DNA of 64,000 nucleotides from contig NC_089181.1 of NCBI RefSeq assembly GCF_947507565.1, positions 1,648,634 to 1,712,633 on the forward strand. The letters are read 5' to 3'. Positions 41,926 to 56,900 of this stretch are shown one piece after another. The notes beneath the pieces are model-generated. The model was given only the letters and a program-made list of their open reading frames with translations. It searched no databases and was not told the origin of the DNA. The stretch comes from Oscarella lobularis (taxonomy: Eukaryota; Porifera; Homoscleromorpha; Homosclerophorida; Oscarellidae). A program made the position numbers and the translations under genes. The stretch's first letter is position 1. Each line of letters starts with the position of its first letter.

Positions 41926-43656
41926 ATGGGAAATCGTTTCACCGTCTGCGGTAGCTCGCAGAGTCATCATCTGCACGATTTGCGCGAAGACCTGTTCGGA
42001 CCTCACGCAGAACTGATTGTCTCGGCCGCCAACGGCGGCACGATTCTGACGATGAACGACAGCGTTCCTACCGTCGAAGCGCTGGCCGTCAAAGGTGGCA
42101 AGATTATTCGCATGGGGAAAGAGGAAGACGTCCTTTCGCTGATGGGCATCTTCACGAAGGTGATCAAACTAAAGGACGATGAGACGCTCATGCCCGGTCT
42201 CATCGAGCCGCACACGCACACAAGCATAATGACGGAATTCCTTTCGGGCCGCATGAATGATTTGAGCGCTTTCACGACAGAGAATCCAACGGGAGCATCG
42301 ATCCGGCAAAAGATGAGCAAAACGGTCAAGAAAGCACAGGCGGCATCACAGCCACCCGAATGGATTGTCTTTTCCGGCTGGGATCCCGTTCTCGTTCCTG
42401 ATCTGATTAAGCCGGACTTTCGTTTGAACGCCAAGTGGCTCGACGAGAAGGTGACTGACGAGTTTGCAGTTCTCGTATTGCAGCAGTCGTTGCACTGCTG
42501 CTGGCTCAACACGAAAGGCTTGAAGCTGTGCGGAATGAAGGACAATCCGACAGGCCAGGTAAAAGAACCGGCCGGAATGGAACAGGTCATGAAGCACATT
42601 TCGCAGCCGAGCGGTCTTGAGCTGGTCGGACTACTGTTGAACGCTATGAGAACGTACTCCGAGCGCGGCTTCACGACTGTCACCGATATGGGAACCCTGC
42701 CTCTCGATAAGCTCGTCGTTTCCGCGCTTTCGTTCGTCACTCTCTTGCCCGAGTTTCCAGTTCGCTGGGGCATCTATTACAATGTTTTCTCCAAGTACGT
42801 TCCCTCGATCAATCGAGTCAACGATAAACTGTGGTTTCCCGGCGTGAAATTCTGGGCGGACGGGTCGCCGTACGTCGGCACTATGTGCTGCAGCGAACGC
42901 TATCACAGGACGGCTTTGACAGAAGGGCTCGAATTTGATTTTGGGCATCCGTACGGCGTTCTCGACAATCCCAACACAGCGTTTCTAGTCAAGAAGTTGA
43001 CTCCCTTTAAGGACCGACTGATTGCCGTTCACAGCCACGGCGATAAAGCTGTCGAGCAAGCGCTCAATGTTTATGATCAATTGATCCATGCCCGCAGCGA
43101 CAGCGGCAGCAGTCCTGCCAACGTTGATCATCGTTACAGGCTTGATCATGTGGGACAAATCACAAAAGATCAATTGATTCGCGCTCAGCAGATGGGGGTG
43201 ACAGTAACCTTCTTCACAGATCACGTTTACTACTACGGCGAAGCGCTGGGGCACTCGATAATCGGGCATGAAAGGGCATCACGATTTGCTCCCGCTGGTC
43301 TTGCCAGCAAGTGCGGTCACAGGCATTGGACTCTTCACCAGGATTCACCTTGCAGTCCGCTTCATCCCTTTCTCTGCATGAAGAACGCCATTCTCCGCAA
43401 GACCATGCAGCACGGCGATGTATTGGGCCCTGAATATCGTATCACGATTCAGGAGGCGCTGAAGGCGTACACTATCAATGCTGCCTGGCAACTGAAGAGA
43501 GATGACGAAATTGGGAGTCTTGAAGAGGGTAAGTTGGGGGATTTTGTCTACCTGAGCAATAACCCTCTCAACATGGAGCCGGAAAAGCTGCCGGACATCA
43601 AGGTAATCGCAACGTTTATTGGAGGGCATCGATTTGATCCGAAACCTCTTTCTTGA
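41926..43656 (+). CDS. Metal-dependent amidohydrolase (Amidohydro_3/YtcJ-like), intronless
   Basis: One exon, 576 residues, beginning MGNRFTVCGSSQ. Strand-turn motifs of the family are GGTILTMNDSVP, AVKGGKIIRMG, and a metal-binding ETLMPGLIEPHTHTS (H-x-H). Later come FWADGSPYVGTM, VHSHGDKAV, RLDHVGQ, a HQDSPCSPL segment (expected metal/catalytic aspartate), ITIQEALKAYTINAAWQL and SLEEGKLGDFVYLSNNPL. The substrate is unknown. Bacterial relatives hydrolyse N-substituted amides or formamides. No signal peptide is evident. Being intronless among intron-rich neighbours fits either retroposition or old transfer from bacteria, though codon composition looks like the surroundings. Confidence 0.9.
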   Translation: MGNRFTVCGSSQSHHLHDLREDLFGPHAELIVSAANGGTILTMNDSVPTVEALAVKGGKIIRMGKEEDVLSLMGIFTKVIKLKDDETLMPGLIEPHTHTSIMTEFLSGRMNDLSAFTTENPTGASIRQKMSKTVKKAQAASQPPEWIVFSGWDPVLVPDLIKPDFRLNAKWLDEKVTDEFAVLVLQQSLHCCWLNTKGLKLCGMKDNPTGQVKEPAGMEQVMKHISQPSGLELVGLLLNAMRTYSERGFTTVTDMGTLPLDKLVVSALSFVTLLPEFPVRWGIYYNVFSKYVPSINRVNDKLWFPGVKFWADGSPYVGTMCCSERYHRTALTEGLEFDFGHPYGVLDNPNTAFLVKKLTPFKDRLIAVHSHGDKAVEQALNVYDQLIHARSDSGSSPANVDHRYRLDHVGQITKDQLIRAQQMGVTVTFFTDHVYYYGEALGHSIIGHERASRFAPAGLASKCGHRHWTLHQDSPCSPLHPFLCMKNAILRKTMQHGDVLGPEYRITIQEALKAYTINAAWQLKRDDEIGSLEEGKLGDFVYLSNNPLNMEPEKLPDIKVIATFIGGHRFDPKPLS

Positions 43657-43760
43657 ATGATCATCGTTTCTATGACAAGTACTTCATGTGCATGAGAGCT
43701 CAAACCGCATATTTGTTCAGTAATAGCTGGCTGGCTTCAGTTAGAACTTATAGGAAAGGT

Positions 43761-43785
43761 GGGGGGGGGGGGGGGGGGGGGGGGG
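43761..43785 (+). repeat. Homopolymer run of 25 G
   Basis: An uninterrupted G tract follows aaaggt. On the + strand it could form stacked G-quadruplexes. Its exact length in the genome is uncertain because such runs are error-prone in sequencing. Confidence 0.8.
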
Positions 43786-43861
43786 ATTGAAGTAGGGAAT
43801 ACGATAGTAGTTACCTGCGCTGCTCTTGGCTGCTGAATCAAAAGTTAGTTAAAGTGTGTTT

Positions 43862-43930
43862 TCTTTCTGTTCTTTTGGTGATGATGCTGTCTCAGTCTGA
43901 GACAGCATCATCACCAAAAGAACAGAAAGA
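43862..43930. repeat. Near-perfect 69-bp palindrome (34-nt arms, 1-nt centre)
   Basis: Left arm 43862-43895 and right arm 43897-43930 are exact reverse complements around T43896 (central octamers gtctcag-t-ctgagac). It would form a cruciform or a loopless hairpin. It may be a foldback element end, a replication-slippage product, or an assembly fold-back. Confidence 0.85.
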
Positions 43931-43952
43931 CTCTCAGTCTGCCATAGTCTCG

Positions 43953-44011
43953 CGTGGCCAGGCCTTTTTCACGGTTTATCTGGCTCGGAGTGGGAAAAGG
44001 ACCTGGCCACC
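43953..44011. repeat. Second inverted repeat, ~21-nt arms
   Basis: gtggccaggcctttttcac (from about 43954) pairs imperfectly with gtgggaaaaggacctggcca (to about 44010) across a ~18-nt loop. It lies directly after the 69-bp palindrome and directly before the phospholipase scrap. Confidence 0.6.
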
Positions 44012-44012
44012 T

Positions 44013-44120
44013 GAGGCTACGTCTAGCATCAGGTTTTCAAATGGCGAAAACGGTATATTATAGCGTGTGTTGCAAGTTTCCTTTTAGCCACACTGACAGA
44101 CGATCACAAACTATCGCAGG
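44013..44120 (+). pseudogene. Phospholipase A2 exon/intron fragment
   Basis: Matches 40342-40470 of the upstream phospholipase gene: the tctagcatcag...ttcaaatggcgaaaacgg block including the exon end and gtatatt donor, then cagac and cacaaact near the intron end. It lies in the same orientation 3.7 kb downstream and is not part of a longer frame, so it is a small dispersed duplication. Confidence 0.7.
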
Positions 44121-44378
44121 AGTATTCTAAATTTTTTCTCTAAGTTCATCGACAGATTTGCAACTAAGTGTTGACTGACTGTTGTAAAAGTGGCAGTTAG
44201 AAATAATGGAGCCTTCATTAGACATTATTGAATCTACACTGCGTTCACTTTATGTGAGGCCTAACCGGCCCCAACCATGCAGTTCCCGCGTGGCTTTGAA
44301 TTTTGAATTTGTCTTTTAGACGAATTCCCATCAAGAGACTTTTGCTCGGTTTCCTACTAGCGTGCGCTAAGAAAAGAC

Positions 44379-45269
44379 ATGAACTCTCGCTTTCTCGCTC
44401 AAGCGTTTCGATGGCGTACCAGTTGCACTTTCAGACTCAATACAGTTACAAGTTCTCGCAAACCTTTTCACCTAATGAGGAGACGCTTCGTCACCCGTCC
44501 AAAAGCCGGTAATTCAGTCACAACGCCGACCGAAAACCCGCACGATCACGATCCGACTCGCTGGGAATCCGTTTGGCAGCGAATGCATCACATAGAACAA
44601 TCGCTTCATTTTCGCGGCTATTCTATCCTGCGCGTGATGGCGGGCGTCGTCGCATTCGTCGGACTCATGTTCTACATATTTCGCGATCGCATACGAGAGA
44701 ACGTCGCCGGCGAAGTGGCGACGGTCGCCTCGCGCTCGCTCGAGCACTCGACCGTCGTCAATCGAGCCGAAACGATGAGCAAGGGCATACTCGTCGAGAT
44801 ACTTCAAGATCCCAATGCTAAGGAATTGGCGAGAGATTTTGTTATTGACGTCATCACGAGACCGGAAACGAAAGCGACGGTCGCCAGTCTGCTTGGCGAA
44901 GTTCTTCAAGATCCGGGCATTCGACAGCAATCTTTCGAGTTGGCGCGAGACGTCATTGGGAGATTGACGGAAGATGACGAGACTCGGAAAATTCTTTTGT
45001 CGTATATGAAGAGTCTTATTGAAGACGACGTCACGAAGGGAGCCGTTGCCGAAGTGTTTCGCTCGCTTATGAAAGAGGATTACGTCCAAGAATTTGTAGC
45101 CGAATTCTTTCGCAGCGTAATCGCGTCAGAATCCGTTTCTGAGCAAGCGACAGACTTGGCTCGAAATGTGACGCGTGACGTTGTCGGTGACAAGCAGATT
45201 CAGACCGATACAAGCGAGGCACTGTGGGTAGCAGTAAAATCAGCTTTTGTTCCTCGCTGGTTCGGCTAA
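44379..45269 (+). CDS. Putative mitochondrial single-pass membrane protein, unknown function
   Basis: Single exon, 296 residues, family not recognised. The first ~45 residues are rich in Arg/Ser and almost free of acidic residues (MNSRFLAQAFRWRTS, LMRRRFVTRP), like a mitochondrial presequence. A probable membrane helix follows (YSILRVMAGVVAFVGLMFYIF, about residues 80-100). The rest is a long amphipathic helical region with recurring units of the pattern (I/L)LQDP..., ITRPETKATVASLLGEV and LTEDDETRKILLSYMKSL, suggesting degenerate ~30-residue repeats. A longer frame-shifted ATG at 44303 is not convincing. It sits 93 bp ahead of the NVL start. Confidence 0.65.
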   Translation: MNSRFLAQAFRWRTSCTFRLNTVTSSRKPFHLMRRRFVTRPKAGNSVTTPTENPHDHDPTRWESVWQRMHHIEQSLHFRGYSILRVMAGVVAFVGLMFYIFRDRIRENVAGEVATVASRSLEHSTVVNRAETMSKGILVEILQDPNAKELARDFVIDVITRPETKATVASLLGEVLQDPGIRQQSFELARDVIGRLTEDDETRKILLSYMKSLIEDDVTKGAVAEVFRSLMKEDYVQEFVAEFFRSVIASESVSEQATDLARNVTRDVVGDKQIQTDTSEALWVAVKSAFVPRWFG

Positions 45270-45362
45270 ACGATACTAGAGTACAGTATATTTTTTTACC
45301 CATTGGCGTGACGTCACGCTAATTTCGTCATCCTGTGCACAGAAGCGCGCGCTCTCGTCCTC

Positions 45363-48910
<3,548 letters not shown>

Positions 48911-48962
48911 TTACAACTCCAAATACAATAAATTAGCACGGTGGGAAAGAAGACAAGAAATA

Positions 48963-50171
48963 TCACAATGACATTTTTTCAAGAAGTCTATACGTAAGCG
49001 TGTATACGTAGAAAACGGCGGCGTTGGAAGGAAACGCTCTCACTTGCTGCGGAACCAAACCCTTCCACAGCGACCTCCACCCTTCATTTTTCACACTCGT
49101 TCGAACACAATCAATTATTCCGTTATAAGTTCGAATGGGCCCCTTCTCCTGCGCTTGAAGTCTCGACTTGATGACGTCAAACGGATAGAAGAGCGTCCAC
49201 GACGCCATTCCGGCCAATCCTCCGGACAGGAGAAGCCGCGGCGTCGAAAGAGTTTCAGTCCTCTCTCCGACGGGAGTCAGAGCGTTGCACAAGAAGTGAT
49301 ACGACGAGAAATAGATTGCAAAACCGGGAACGTCTCTCGCCAAGCAAGCGACGAGCCCAACGTACACTCCCCTAACGCCTTTTTGCTGTATCAGTCTCCG
49401 GTACACGTCCATCGGGCCGGAAAATTCCTGAGCGGCGACGAGTTGCGGTCTCGTGCCGATCTTTCCCACCGGCTGCGTTTGCATTTGAAGGAGAACTTTG
49501 GCGAGCTCGATTGGCGAGCTGAGAAACGACTGGATGAATCCGGACGCGCAGCCGGCAACGAAGACGTTCGATAGACGATGGTCGTGACGATCGACTCCCC
49601 TCTCCAAGGTGCGCAATGTCGATATGTATGAACCGAAAGCGATGCTATTGAGAAAGGCAACGCCTAGCAGGGGACTCAAGATTCCCTTGTAGAGAGCAAA
49701 GGCCTATAAAAAGGTATCATTAGTATTGATTTTTTACTGTAGTACTACTAAGGATACACGGCTGTTCTCCTTTCTGAACGGAGCACCAAGAGCGCACGGC
49801 TAAACCCTACCTAATATAATCATAGACCTTTCCTACAAAGTGGTCATTTGTCTAATGCAGCTAATTTCTATTGCGGCTAATTATTATTTTTTTCGCCGTA
49901 TTTTTTTTCTGAAGCTGTACCCCTTCGTGACGGATGATCTTCATCGTGCAGTCTAGAAGACCTCTGTACGTCTTTACGGGACCGTCCATCTGGAGGCGAA
50001 CCTGCGTATACGCTACAAAGACGGTAACAAATTTGCTCGGCACGATTACCTTGACGGTGTCGAAGGGATGGCCAACAACAAGACCGGCCGCGCCTGGAAA
50101 ACAAATGGGCAGATGTGGCATGCAGTGGCCCGCTTACCTCCAGTCCAGCCAGCAATGAAGTCGACCACCAT
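48963..50171 (-). CDS. SLC25 mitochondrial carrier, array copy 1 (SLC25A45/47/48-like)
   Basis: Start MVVDFIAGWTGG at 50171, then short exons AAGLVVGHPFDTVK, VRLQMDGPVKTYRGLLD and a long final exon to 48963. The three signature motifs PX[DE]XX[KR] read HPFDTVK, SPIELAK and YPFDVIKSR, one per ~100-residue repeat, giving six membrane helices in the inner mitochondrial membrane. Spacing and the AGWxGGAAxxxVGHPFDTVK start fit the SLC25A45/47/48 subgroup (linked in mammals to choline and methylated amino-acid-like substrates). Substrate here is not predictable. It is the only array member on the minus strand and the most diverged. It ends 52 bp from the NVL stop (convergent). Confidence 0.88.
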
Positions 50172-50320
50172 GATTATTCGGGATCTTCGCGTGAACCAGG
50201 GCGTGATGCCGGGCGTGATTAGGGGCTCGGGCAGTCAATGATGAGCGTACTGTATCGGTATTTATCTACTGCAACTGAACCGCCAGTTAATCCGGGTATT
50301 TATCAGAGCGACAAGACACG

Positions 50321-51305
50321 ATGGACGAATACATTGGCGGATCCTTTGGAGGCACGCAGATCTTTTCCCGTCGAAATGATCGACGAAAGTCTGTTCTAGG
50401 TATAGCAGGTATCGCTGTCGGGCATCCATTCGACACGGTCAAAGTTCGAATGCAGACGCAGGCGTTCGGCGGTCCGAAGTACCGCGGAACATTCCACTGC
50501 TTCACGTCCATCATCGAACAAGAATCGGAACGTGGTCCAACTTTAAACGGCTCTAGAAAGAGAGAAAAAAAATGAAAAAATGTTTTTCGTATAGATTCGA
50601 GGTCTCTACAAGGGCATGACGTCGCCGCTCGTCGGATTTTCGGCGATGAACGCTGTCGTATTCGGCGTCTACGGCCAAGCGATAAAAGTGACCTCTAACG
50701 ACCACGCCCACCACCACTACCGTAGCATGGCCTTTGCCGGTGCGATTGCCGGTCTCTGTCAGACGCCAGTAGCGTCTGTCGTTGAGCTCGTTAAGACGCG
50801 ACTGCAAGTGCAGGGAAAGGGAGAACGACGCTCGGCTCGTCAATCGGCGCTCACGTTTGCCGGCCCGATCGACTGCCTGAGGAAAATTTATCAGAAAGAG
50901 GGAATCAGACGAGGCGTTTTTCGTGGCTTAGTGGCGACGGTGTTGAGAGATACGTACAGTTTTGCTTCCTACTTTCCTACCTACGAATTCGTTTGTAGAC
51001 TTGCACCGACTGGAGAGTCGTCCCATTGGATTCTTTCTGGTGTGGTGACGCTCGTCGGTGGAGGTCTTGCCGGCTGTGTGGCTTGGCTTGTTAGCTATCC
51101 TTTTGACGTTGTCAAGTCGCGACTTCAGGCGGACGGAGTCGACAAAGTGCGCTATAGTGGACTATTAGATTGCTTTCGAAAAAGTTATCAAGCTGAAGGT
51201 ATTAGCGTTTTTGGTAAGGGGCTCGGTTCGGCGTTAGTTAGGGCTTTTCCGGTGAATGCGGCTACTTTTACGGCAGTAGAAATGTATCGATATTTGCTAA
51301 ATTAG
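50321..51305 (+). CDS. SLC25 mitochondrial carrier, array copy 2
   Basis: Starts MDEYIGGSFGG. The first repeat reads IAVGHPFDTVKVRMQTQAFGGPKYRGTF (broken here only as two motifs: VGHPFDTVK and AFGGPKY). After a short intron (~50535-50594) comes IRGLYKGMTSPLVGFSAMN. Second and third signatures are ASVVELVKTR and SYPFDVVKSR. The second repeat has Ser/Val in place of the usual proline, a trait shared by copies 3, 4, 6 and 7. It is head-to-head with copy 1 across about 150 bp. The 5' splice pattern before the first signature is uncertain. Confidence 0.85.
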
Positions 51306-51391
51306 CTACTTTGATATTATATAGCTACGGCTGATTAGCTAATAGGGTTAGCTTTTTCGCATTTTCATTAGCGTGCGCTAGGCATTCGACG

Positions 51392-52377
51392 ATGGCAGCG
51401 GATTTTCTCGCTGGGTGGTGTGGAGGTGAGTCGTTCGCTACGTTTTTTGCAAAAATCTCAGCAGTAGTGTACATGCAGGCGTCACAGCCGTGATCGTCGG
51501 TCATCCGTTCGACACGGTCAAGATTCGGTTGCAAACGCAGGCGTTCGGAGGTCCGAAATACAACGGGACGTTTCACTGCTTCTCTTCGATTATTCGCCAA
51601 GAGTCGGTATACAGCTGCATGTAGCAAATACTCAAATTGATTAATTAATTAGATTAATAGATTACTGGTCTATACAAAGGTGTGTCGTCTCCTTTCGTTG
51701 GACAGACGTTTCTCAATGCAATCGTTTTTGGGGTCTACGGTCGCATGGTGGCATATCTAACTTCGAGAAGCGAAACGAAGAAGCCGAGGATGAGGCACAT
51801 CCTACTTTCGGGAGCCGTGGCAGGCGTTTGCCAAGCTCCCGTCTGCTCGGTCTTTGATCTCGTCAAGACGCGATTGCAAATTCAAGGAAAGGGAGAAAGG
51901 GCCGCCGTTGCTCGACGAGTCTACTCCGGCCCCATTAACTGTCTCATCAAAATCTATCAGGAAGAGGGGCTGCAAAGGGGGATATGTCGTGGGATGCTTT
52001 CTACGATGCTGAGAGACGTTCCAGGTAGTGCAATCTATTTCGGAGTGTACAGCGGTCTGAGTGGGCTGCTCTTGGGTGGTCACTTTGGAGTGTTGCCTGT
52101 GCTCCTCGCTGCTGGCACAACTGGCTGCATTTCTTGGCTCTGCATTCTTCCTTTCGACGTTGTCAAGTCGCGAATTCAAGCGGACGGCGTCGGTGGAGTG
52201 AGTCGCTATTCAGGAATACTCGACTGCTTTCGGAAAAGTTACGCAGACGAGGGACTGGCTGCATTTACGCGCGGAATGTTTCCAACACTTCTGAGAGCAT
52301 TTCCCACCAACGCAGCCGTTCTTCTTTCTGTTGAAGTCATTCTTAAGCTGACAAACAGCAGGGGAATTCACGGTTGA
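51392..52377 (+). CDS. SLC25 mitochondrial carrier, array copy 3
   Basis: MAADFLAGWCGG (51392) splices to VTAVIVGHPFDTVKIRLQTQ, then an exon from ITGLYKGVSSPFVGQTFLN to NSRGIHG at 52377. The signatures are HPFDTVK, CSVFDLVKTR and LPFDVVKSR. Nearly identical to copy 6 (59171-60169), with which it shares promoter-proximal and 3' flanking sequence. All three repeats are complete, so the protein should be functional. Confidence 0.9.
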
Positions 52378-52538
52378 GAATTTGAGATGTTCATTGGGTA
52401 ATTGTCACCGCACGATTTTTATTTTCATGTTTTTGAAGGATGCTAGTCACGCAGCAGGTTTCCTGCAGAAATTTCAAAAACAAACTGTGCAGGAGTCTGT
52501 TCTGTGGGCAGGGAATCCTTTAGCGCGCGTTTTACGAA

Positions 52539-53631
52539 TGGGCAACTTCCTTGCCGGATGGTGTGGAGGTACAATTTGGGGTTCGTTGTGCTCTTTGGGC
52601 TCTATAAACTACTGCTTGCAGGCGTTGCTTCCGTCCTCGTCGGTCATCCTTTCGACACTGTGAAGGTGCGCCTGCAAACGCAAGCGTTCGGGGGTCCAAA
52701 GTACAGAGGAACGTTTCATTGCTTCGCTTCGATCGTTCGTCAAGAATCGGTAAGCCATTAGGAGGTCTGCTGTTCGTTGTACTGTCCGTCGGAGCCCCCG
52801 AGATTTGACGCCTCCATCTGCTCACATCAGCCGTAGGAATGACGTCAAATTTAATTATCGTATCATCGGCACCTTTTTATCCGCCTCGCAAACCAAGCCA
52901 ATTACTAGTAGTAAATTGCGCTCCAGATCACTGGTCTCTATAAAGGCGTCTCGTCACCCTTACTTGGATCCATGATTCTCAATTCAATTGTATTTGGCGT
53001 TTACGGTCGAATGATGGCCTATCTAACGTCGACAGGCAACGCGCCCGAGATGGCGCGCGTCTTGTTCTCTGGTGCTATGGCCGGCTTGTGCCAGGCGCCC
53101 GTTGGCTCAGTCATTGACCTGGTCAAGACGCGACTTCAGATGCAAGGAAAAGGAGAAAGACGTGCGACGCAACTATTCTATTCTGGATCCATAGACTGCC
53201 TCGTCAAAGCCTACCAAAAAGACGGATTTCGAAAGGGAGTATGTCGTGGAATGCTTCTTAGGACACTGCGAGACGCCCCGGGATTCGCTGCCTATTTTGG
53301 GGCGTACCGTTCGCTCAGTAGTCTCTTGTCTGGGACAGCAGAAAGCTTTGGGGCTTTGCGGGTTATCGTTGCTGGTGGCTTGGCTGGCTGTACTAGCTGG
53401 CTTGTTGCTTTTCCGATAGACGTTGTCAAGTCGCGAATTCAAGCGGATGGCGTTGATCAAATTCGTTACTCGGGAATTCTTGACTGTTTTCGAAAAAGTT
53501 ATTCAACCGAGGGTTTGGCAGTATTTACGCGTGGACTCCTACCCACAATGTTGAGAGCTTTTCCCACTAATGCAGCTGTCTTGCTTGTTGTTGAACTTGT
53601 CCTTCGCCTAGCTCACTCACACCAAGTCTGA
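52539..53631 (+). CDS. SLC25 mitochondrial carrier, array copy 4
   Basis: MGNFLAGWCGG (52539), intron of about 50 nt, VASVLVGHPFDTVKVRLQTQ, a longer intron (~52750-52926), then ITGLYKGVSSPLLGSMILN through LAHSHQV at 53631. The signatures are HPFDTVK, GSVIDLVKTR and FPIDVVKSR. It is the intact parent-like partner of pseudogene copy 7. The substrate is unknown. Confidence 0.9.
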
Positions 53632-53926
53632 AATGATGTAGTTCACTGCTATCCTGGATTATAACTATGCAGTGTAAAGCGGGCGCGAACGCTTTCCCAC
53701 GTTATCTGCCTCTATAAAACTAAAAAGATGCCGTTTCTCGCGGCGAATTCAGGTATCGTAAGATATTAGATTTGTGCACGCAAATACTAACACTAACAGT
53801 GACATTTAGCTACCGTCAAGGCTTCCCAGTTTTACATACATCTGCCAAAGAGAACGAATACTACAGTACGCTAAAAAACTTGCCACGCGACGACAAAAGT
53901 AGCTACAGAGGGAAGACATACAGCGG

Positions 53927-56900
53927 CTAATTTTTGGAGTCTCCTTCCTTCGCCTGCTCTAACGTTGGAGGAGACTGAGTTGATTCTTCAACTTCTTCCA
54001 GTGACTCGTTGTAATCAGTGGTCATATGTGATTGGGGAAGAGTAATAGTGGCGCGAAGACCACTAGTGGCAGTTTCTGCTCCAGCAGTCTCTTGAACGGC
54101 GTATGAAAAAGCTTTCTTTTTCCTTGCGGGCGTTGTCTCGAAGCTATCGTAAAAGACGCGAGCTGATTTCTTTCTCTCGAATTTTGGTGAACGATCTCCA
54201 AATGCAGAGCGAGGCTCGCTGAACGACGTCTCTCCTGTCAGAACCTCAACCGATCCCGTCCTGAAATCATCACTGTCGCTCATACTGTCACTGACGCTAT
54301 CACTACTGCCATCGTCACTGTCATCGTCAGTGTCAATGCATTCAAGCAATTCTCGTTTTCTTCTGCCTTCCACAGCATCGCTGTAGAGAAAGGAAAATCG
54401 AAACAGTACGTCAAAGCTTTCTGAACTGTTCAGTCGGTTAACTGTAAAGAGGCTATCAATATCCGTAATCACGTTGAAATTGGAATCAAGAAACAACTTC
54501 ACAGCTTTGTCGAAGGATGCACCGGTAAGTGCTATTGGTGATTGGGAAAATTCTGCGTCGTTCCTGCTTGCAGCATTAATATCGCGCACAATAGATAAAA
54601 AAGTATTAGCTTCTGATTTTAGAGCATTGACAACTTCCCCGTCTTCAAACTGGCCAACTTTGCTAAAGGATCGCATCGCTTGGTCAAAACACGTCATTGC
54701 ATCTTTTCGTTGAATAAGACCTGCTACGAGGCCTCGAATAAAATCTACTTTGCCCGCGGCCACGGTTATCATTGGACGTAAGGGATGAAAGCCTCTGTCG
54801 CTTTCTTCGTTCGATGTCGTTTCGAACGTACAAAGGGCGTTCTCTAAAATGTTGGAGACACTTTGCAGCTCTTCATACCGCCAAAAGCTTTCTTTCTTTG
54901 TAGAGACGTTTTCGCCAATTTGCGCAAGCGCTTTGGAGTATAAAAGTGCTGCACGACACGTAAAATAATCTTTGACTGACGGGAGTTCTTTACTGTCAAG
55001 AAGTTCGACAAACTTTTTCTTGGCAACTGTGTATTTTTCTATTCTAAAGCAGCACTCTCCGAACCTGACTTCTGCGGGCAAACGAACTTTGTGATTGCGC
55101 TCTTCTTTAGCTGTGGCCACAGCTGCCCTGTAGTGTGCAGCAGCCAAGTCTAAGTGTTCTTCATATTTTGTACTTTGAGGCTTGTTGGCAGCCGCTACGC
55201 AGTGAGCTCTGGCCAGTAGATTCCACTCATCAGCTGATATGCTCTCCTTCACTTTAAGCATGTGATGTTCAAAAATCACAATTGCTTTTTCGCTAGACGA
55301 GCCTCCGGCCGCAAGCTCTACTACAGCTTTTACTTTCCAGTAAAGCTTCTGCAGCCAAGGCGAATGTTGATGGATATCCTTTTCAAGAAACAAGGCCCCT
55401 CGAAAATATTTTATAGTTGACTTTAGTGTCTGTTGAGTAGGAGAGTACAAAACGTCTTCTAGAGCTATGTCAGCAAGGGAAAGCCGAAAGGCAGCCTTCC
55501 AAACTTTATCAACGCTAGCAACAGAAATAGCCTTTTCGTAGAAAGAGCGCAGAATCGAATAAGGCAGATAGTTCCTAAGTGGCGGGCACTTCGCGAAGTA
55601 TGCTGCATATTGGCAGACTTCCGCCTTTCCTAACGTTGCACGAAAAAAAAACTCAGTAAGTCGCTCTTTGGTCCGATAAAGTTGTTCCACAGCTTTTTGA
55701 GGTTCAATCTTGTATAGATCAATAATTGTCTTGATGCTCTTCATTACGGTTTTGCTGTATCTTTCGAAAGCCTGGCTATGATCTACTTCGGCAAAGTCTC
55801 TTATGTACTGACGCAAAAGCTCTGGAATTTGGTAGCGATCTGCCTTTTGTAGCAGCAAGTTTCGCTTTACCAATTTTCCAACACAGTCCTTAAAGTTTGC
55901 AGCTTTGTCCTGTCCTACGACTTCTGAACCAGATTTCCACGAAAATCGACCAGGATATACTGCCAAACCACACAGAACTCTTAGCATTGAATCATCTGTT
56001 AGCACTTGAAGACGTTCATTGAAATAATGATTCAGTTCGTCAGCTGCTGATGGCAGTACGCGATGAAAATTCTGAAGGAACTTATATTGTGGGCTCAGCT
56101 TATTATAGTACTTTTGTTGAAATGTAGTTTTTCTCCTACCGAGAGCCACCAGAGGAAATGGCATTCCGCAGAAAAGCGCTGACACTTTCAGCAGGTTCTC
56201 TCGGTTGCTCTCATCAAAGTGAATCTGGTTGTGATACGAAGACAGCATCTCAGCAGCCTCATCTTTTTGAAGCATATCAACGGTAACTGGATGTGCCTCT
56301 AACTCATAAGGACATTCAAAGCAAGTTGTTATTAGAGAGATGACACTTTTTCGTTGAAGAGACTTTCTGATAAGCTTCAAAAAGGGCTTGTGCCCTTCTC
56401 TTTGCAAGAATAGGTCACAGTTGTCAAAGAGAAAAACTACGTTCTCGCGACGTTTTATCTCTAGATGAAGCTGTTCCTCAACAGTGCCAATACTTTCTTG
56501 GCATTCCCATGATTTCAAGATATCATCAACGAGCTCTTTCACTGTGCAAAATGATTTTGCTTCAAAATAATAGGAGAGGCAGTTACCAATAGACTGGGCT
56601 ATTTGGTGAAGTAAAATTTTTCCGAAAGCGCTCTTGCCGCTACCGAGAGGTCCACTAATCCAACAAATGCGAACAGCGCTTTTAGCTAGGTCAGACGCAA
56701 CTTCCTTCGCACGCCTTTCGCGATGGCTACAGAGAGAAACTACTGGAGGCAAATCTTGGTGAATCGGAGCTCCTGAAGGCACATCTAAGAAAAAAGAAAC
56801 TATTGAATTATGTAATATTACCTGATCAGCAGCCATCATTATTTGGCCACATTCATTATAGTAATTAAAACATCAGGACTCTCAAACTGTTACCTTCGTC

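Larger units (their letters stand above)
43657..44378. other. Rearranged intergenic segment with hairpins
   Basis: Contains a 25-base G run, two inverted repeats and a phospholipase exon scrap, each listed separately. 44115-44378 shows no recognisable element except the probable 5' UTR of the next gene. Confidence 0.6.
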
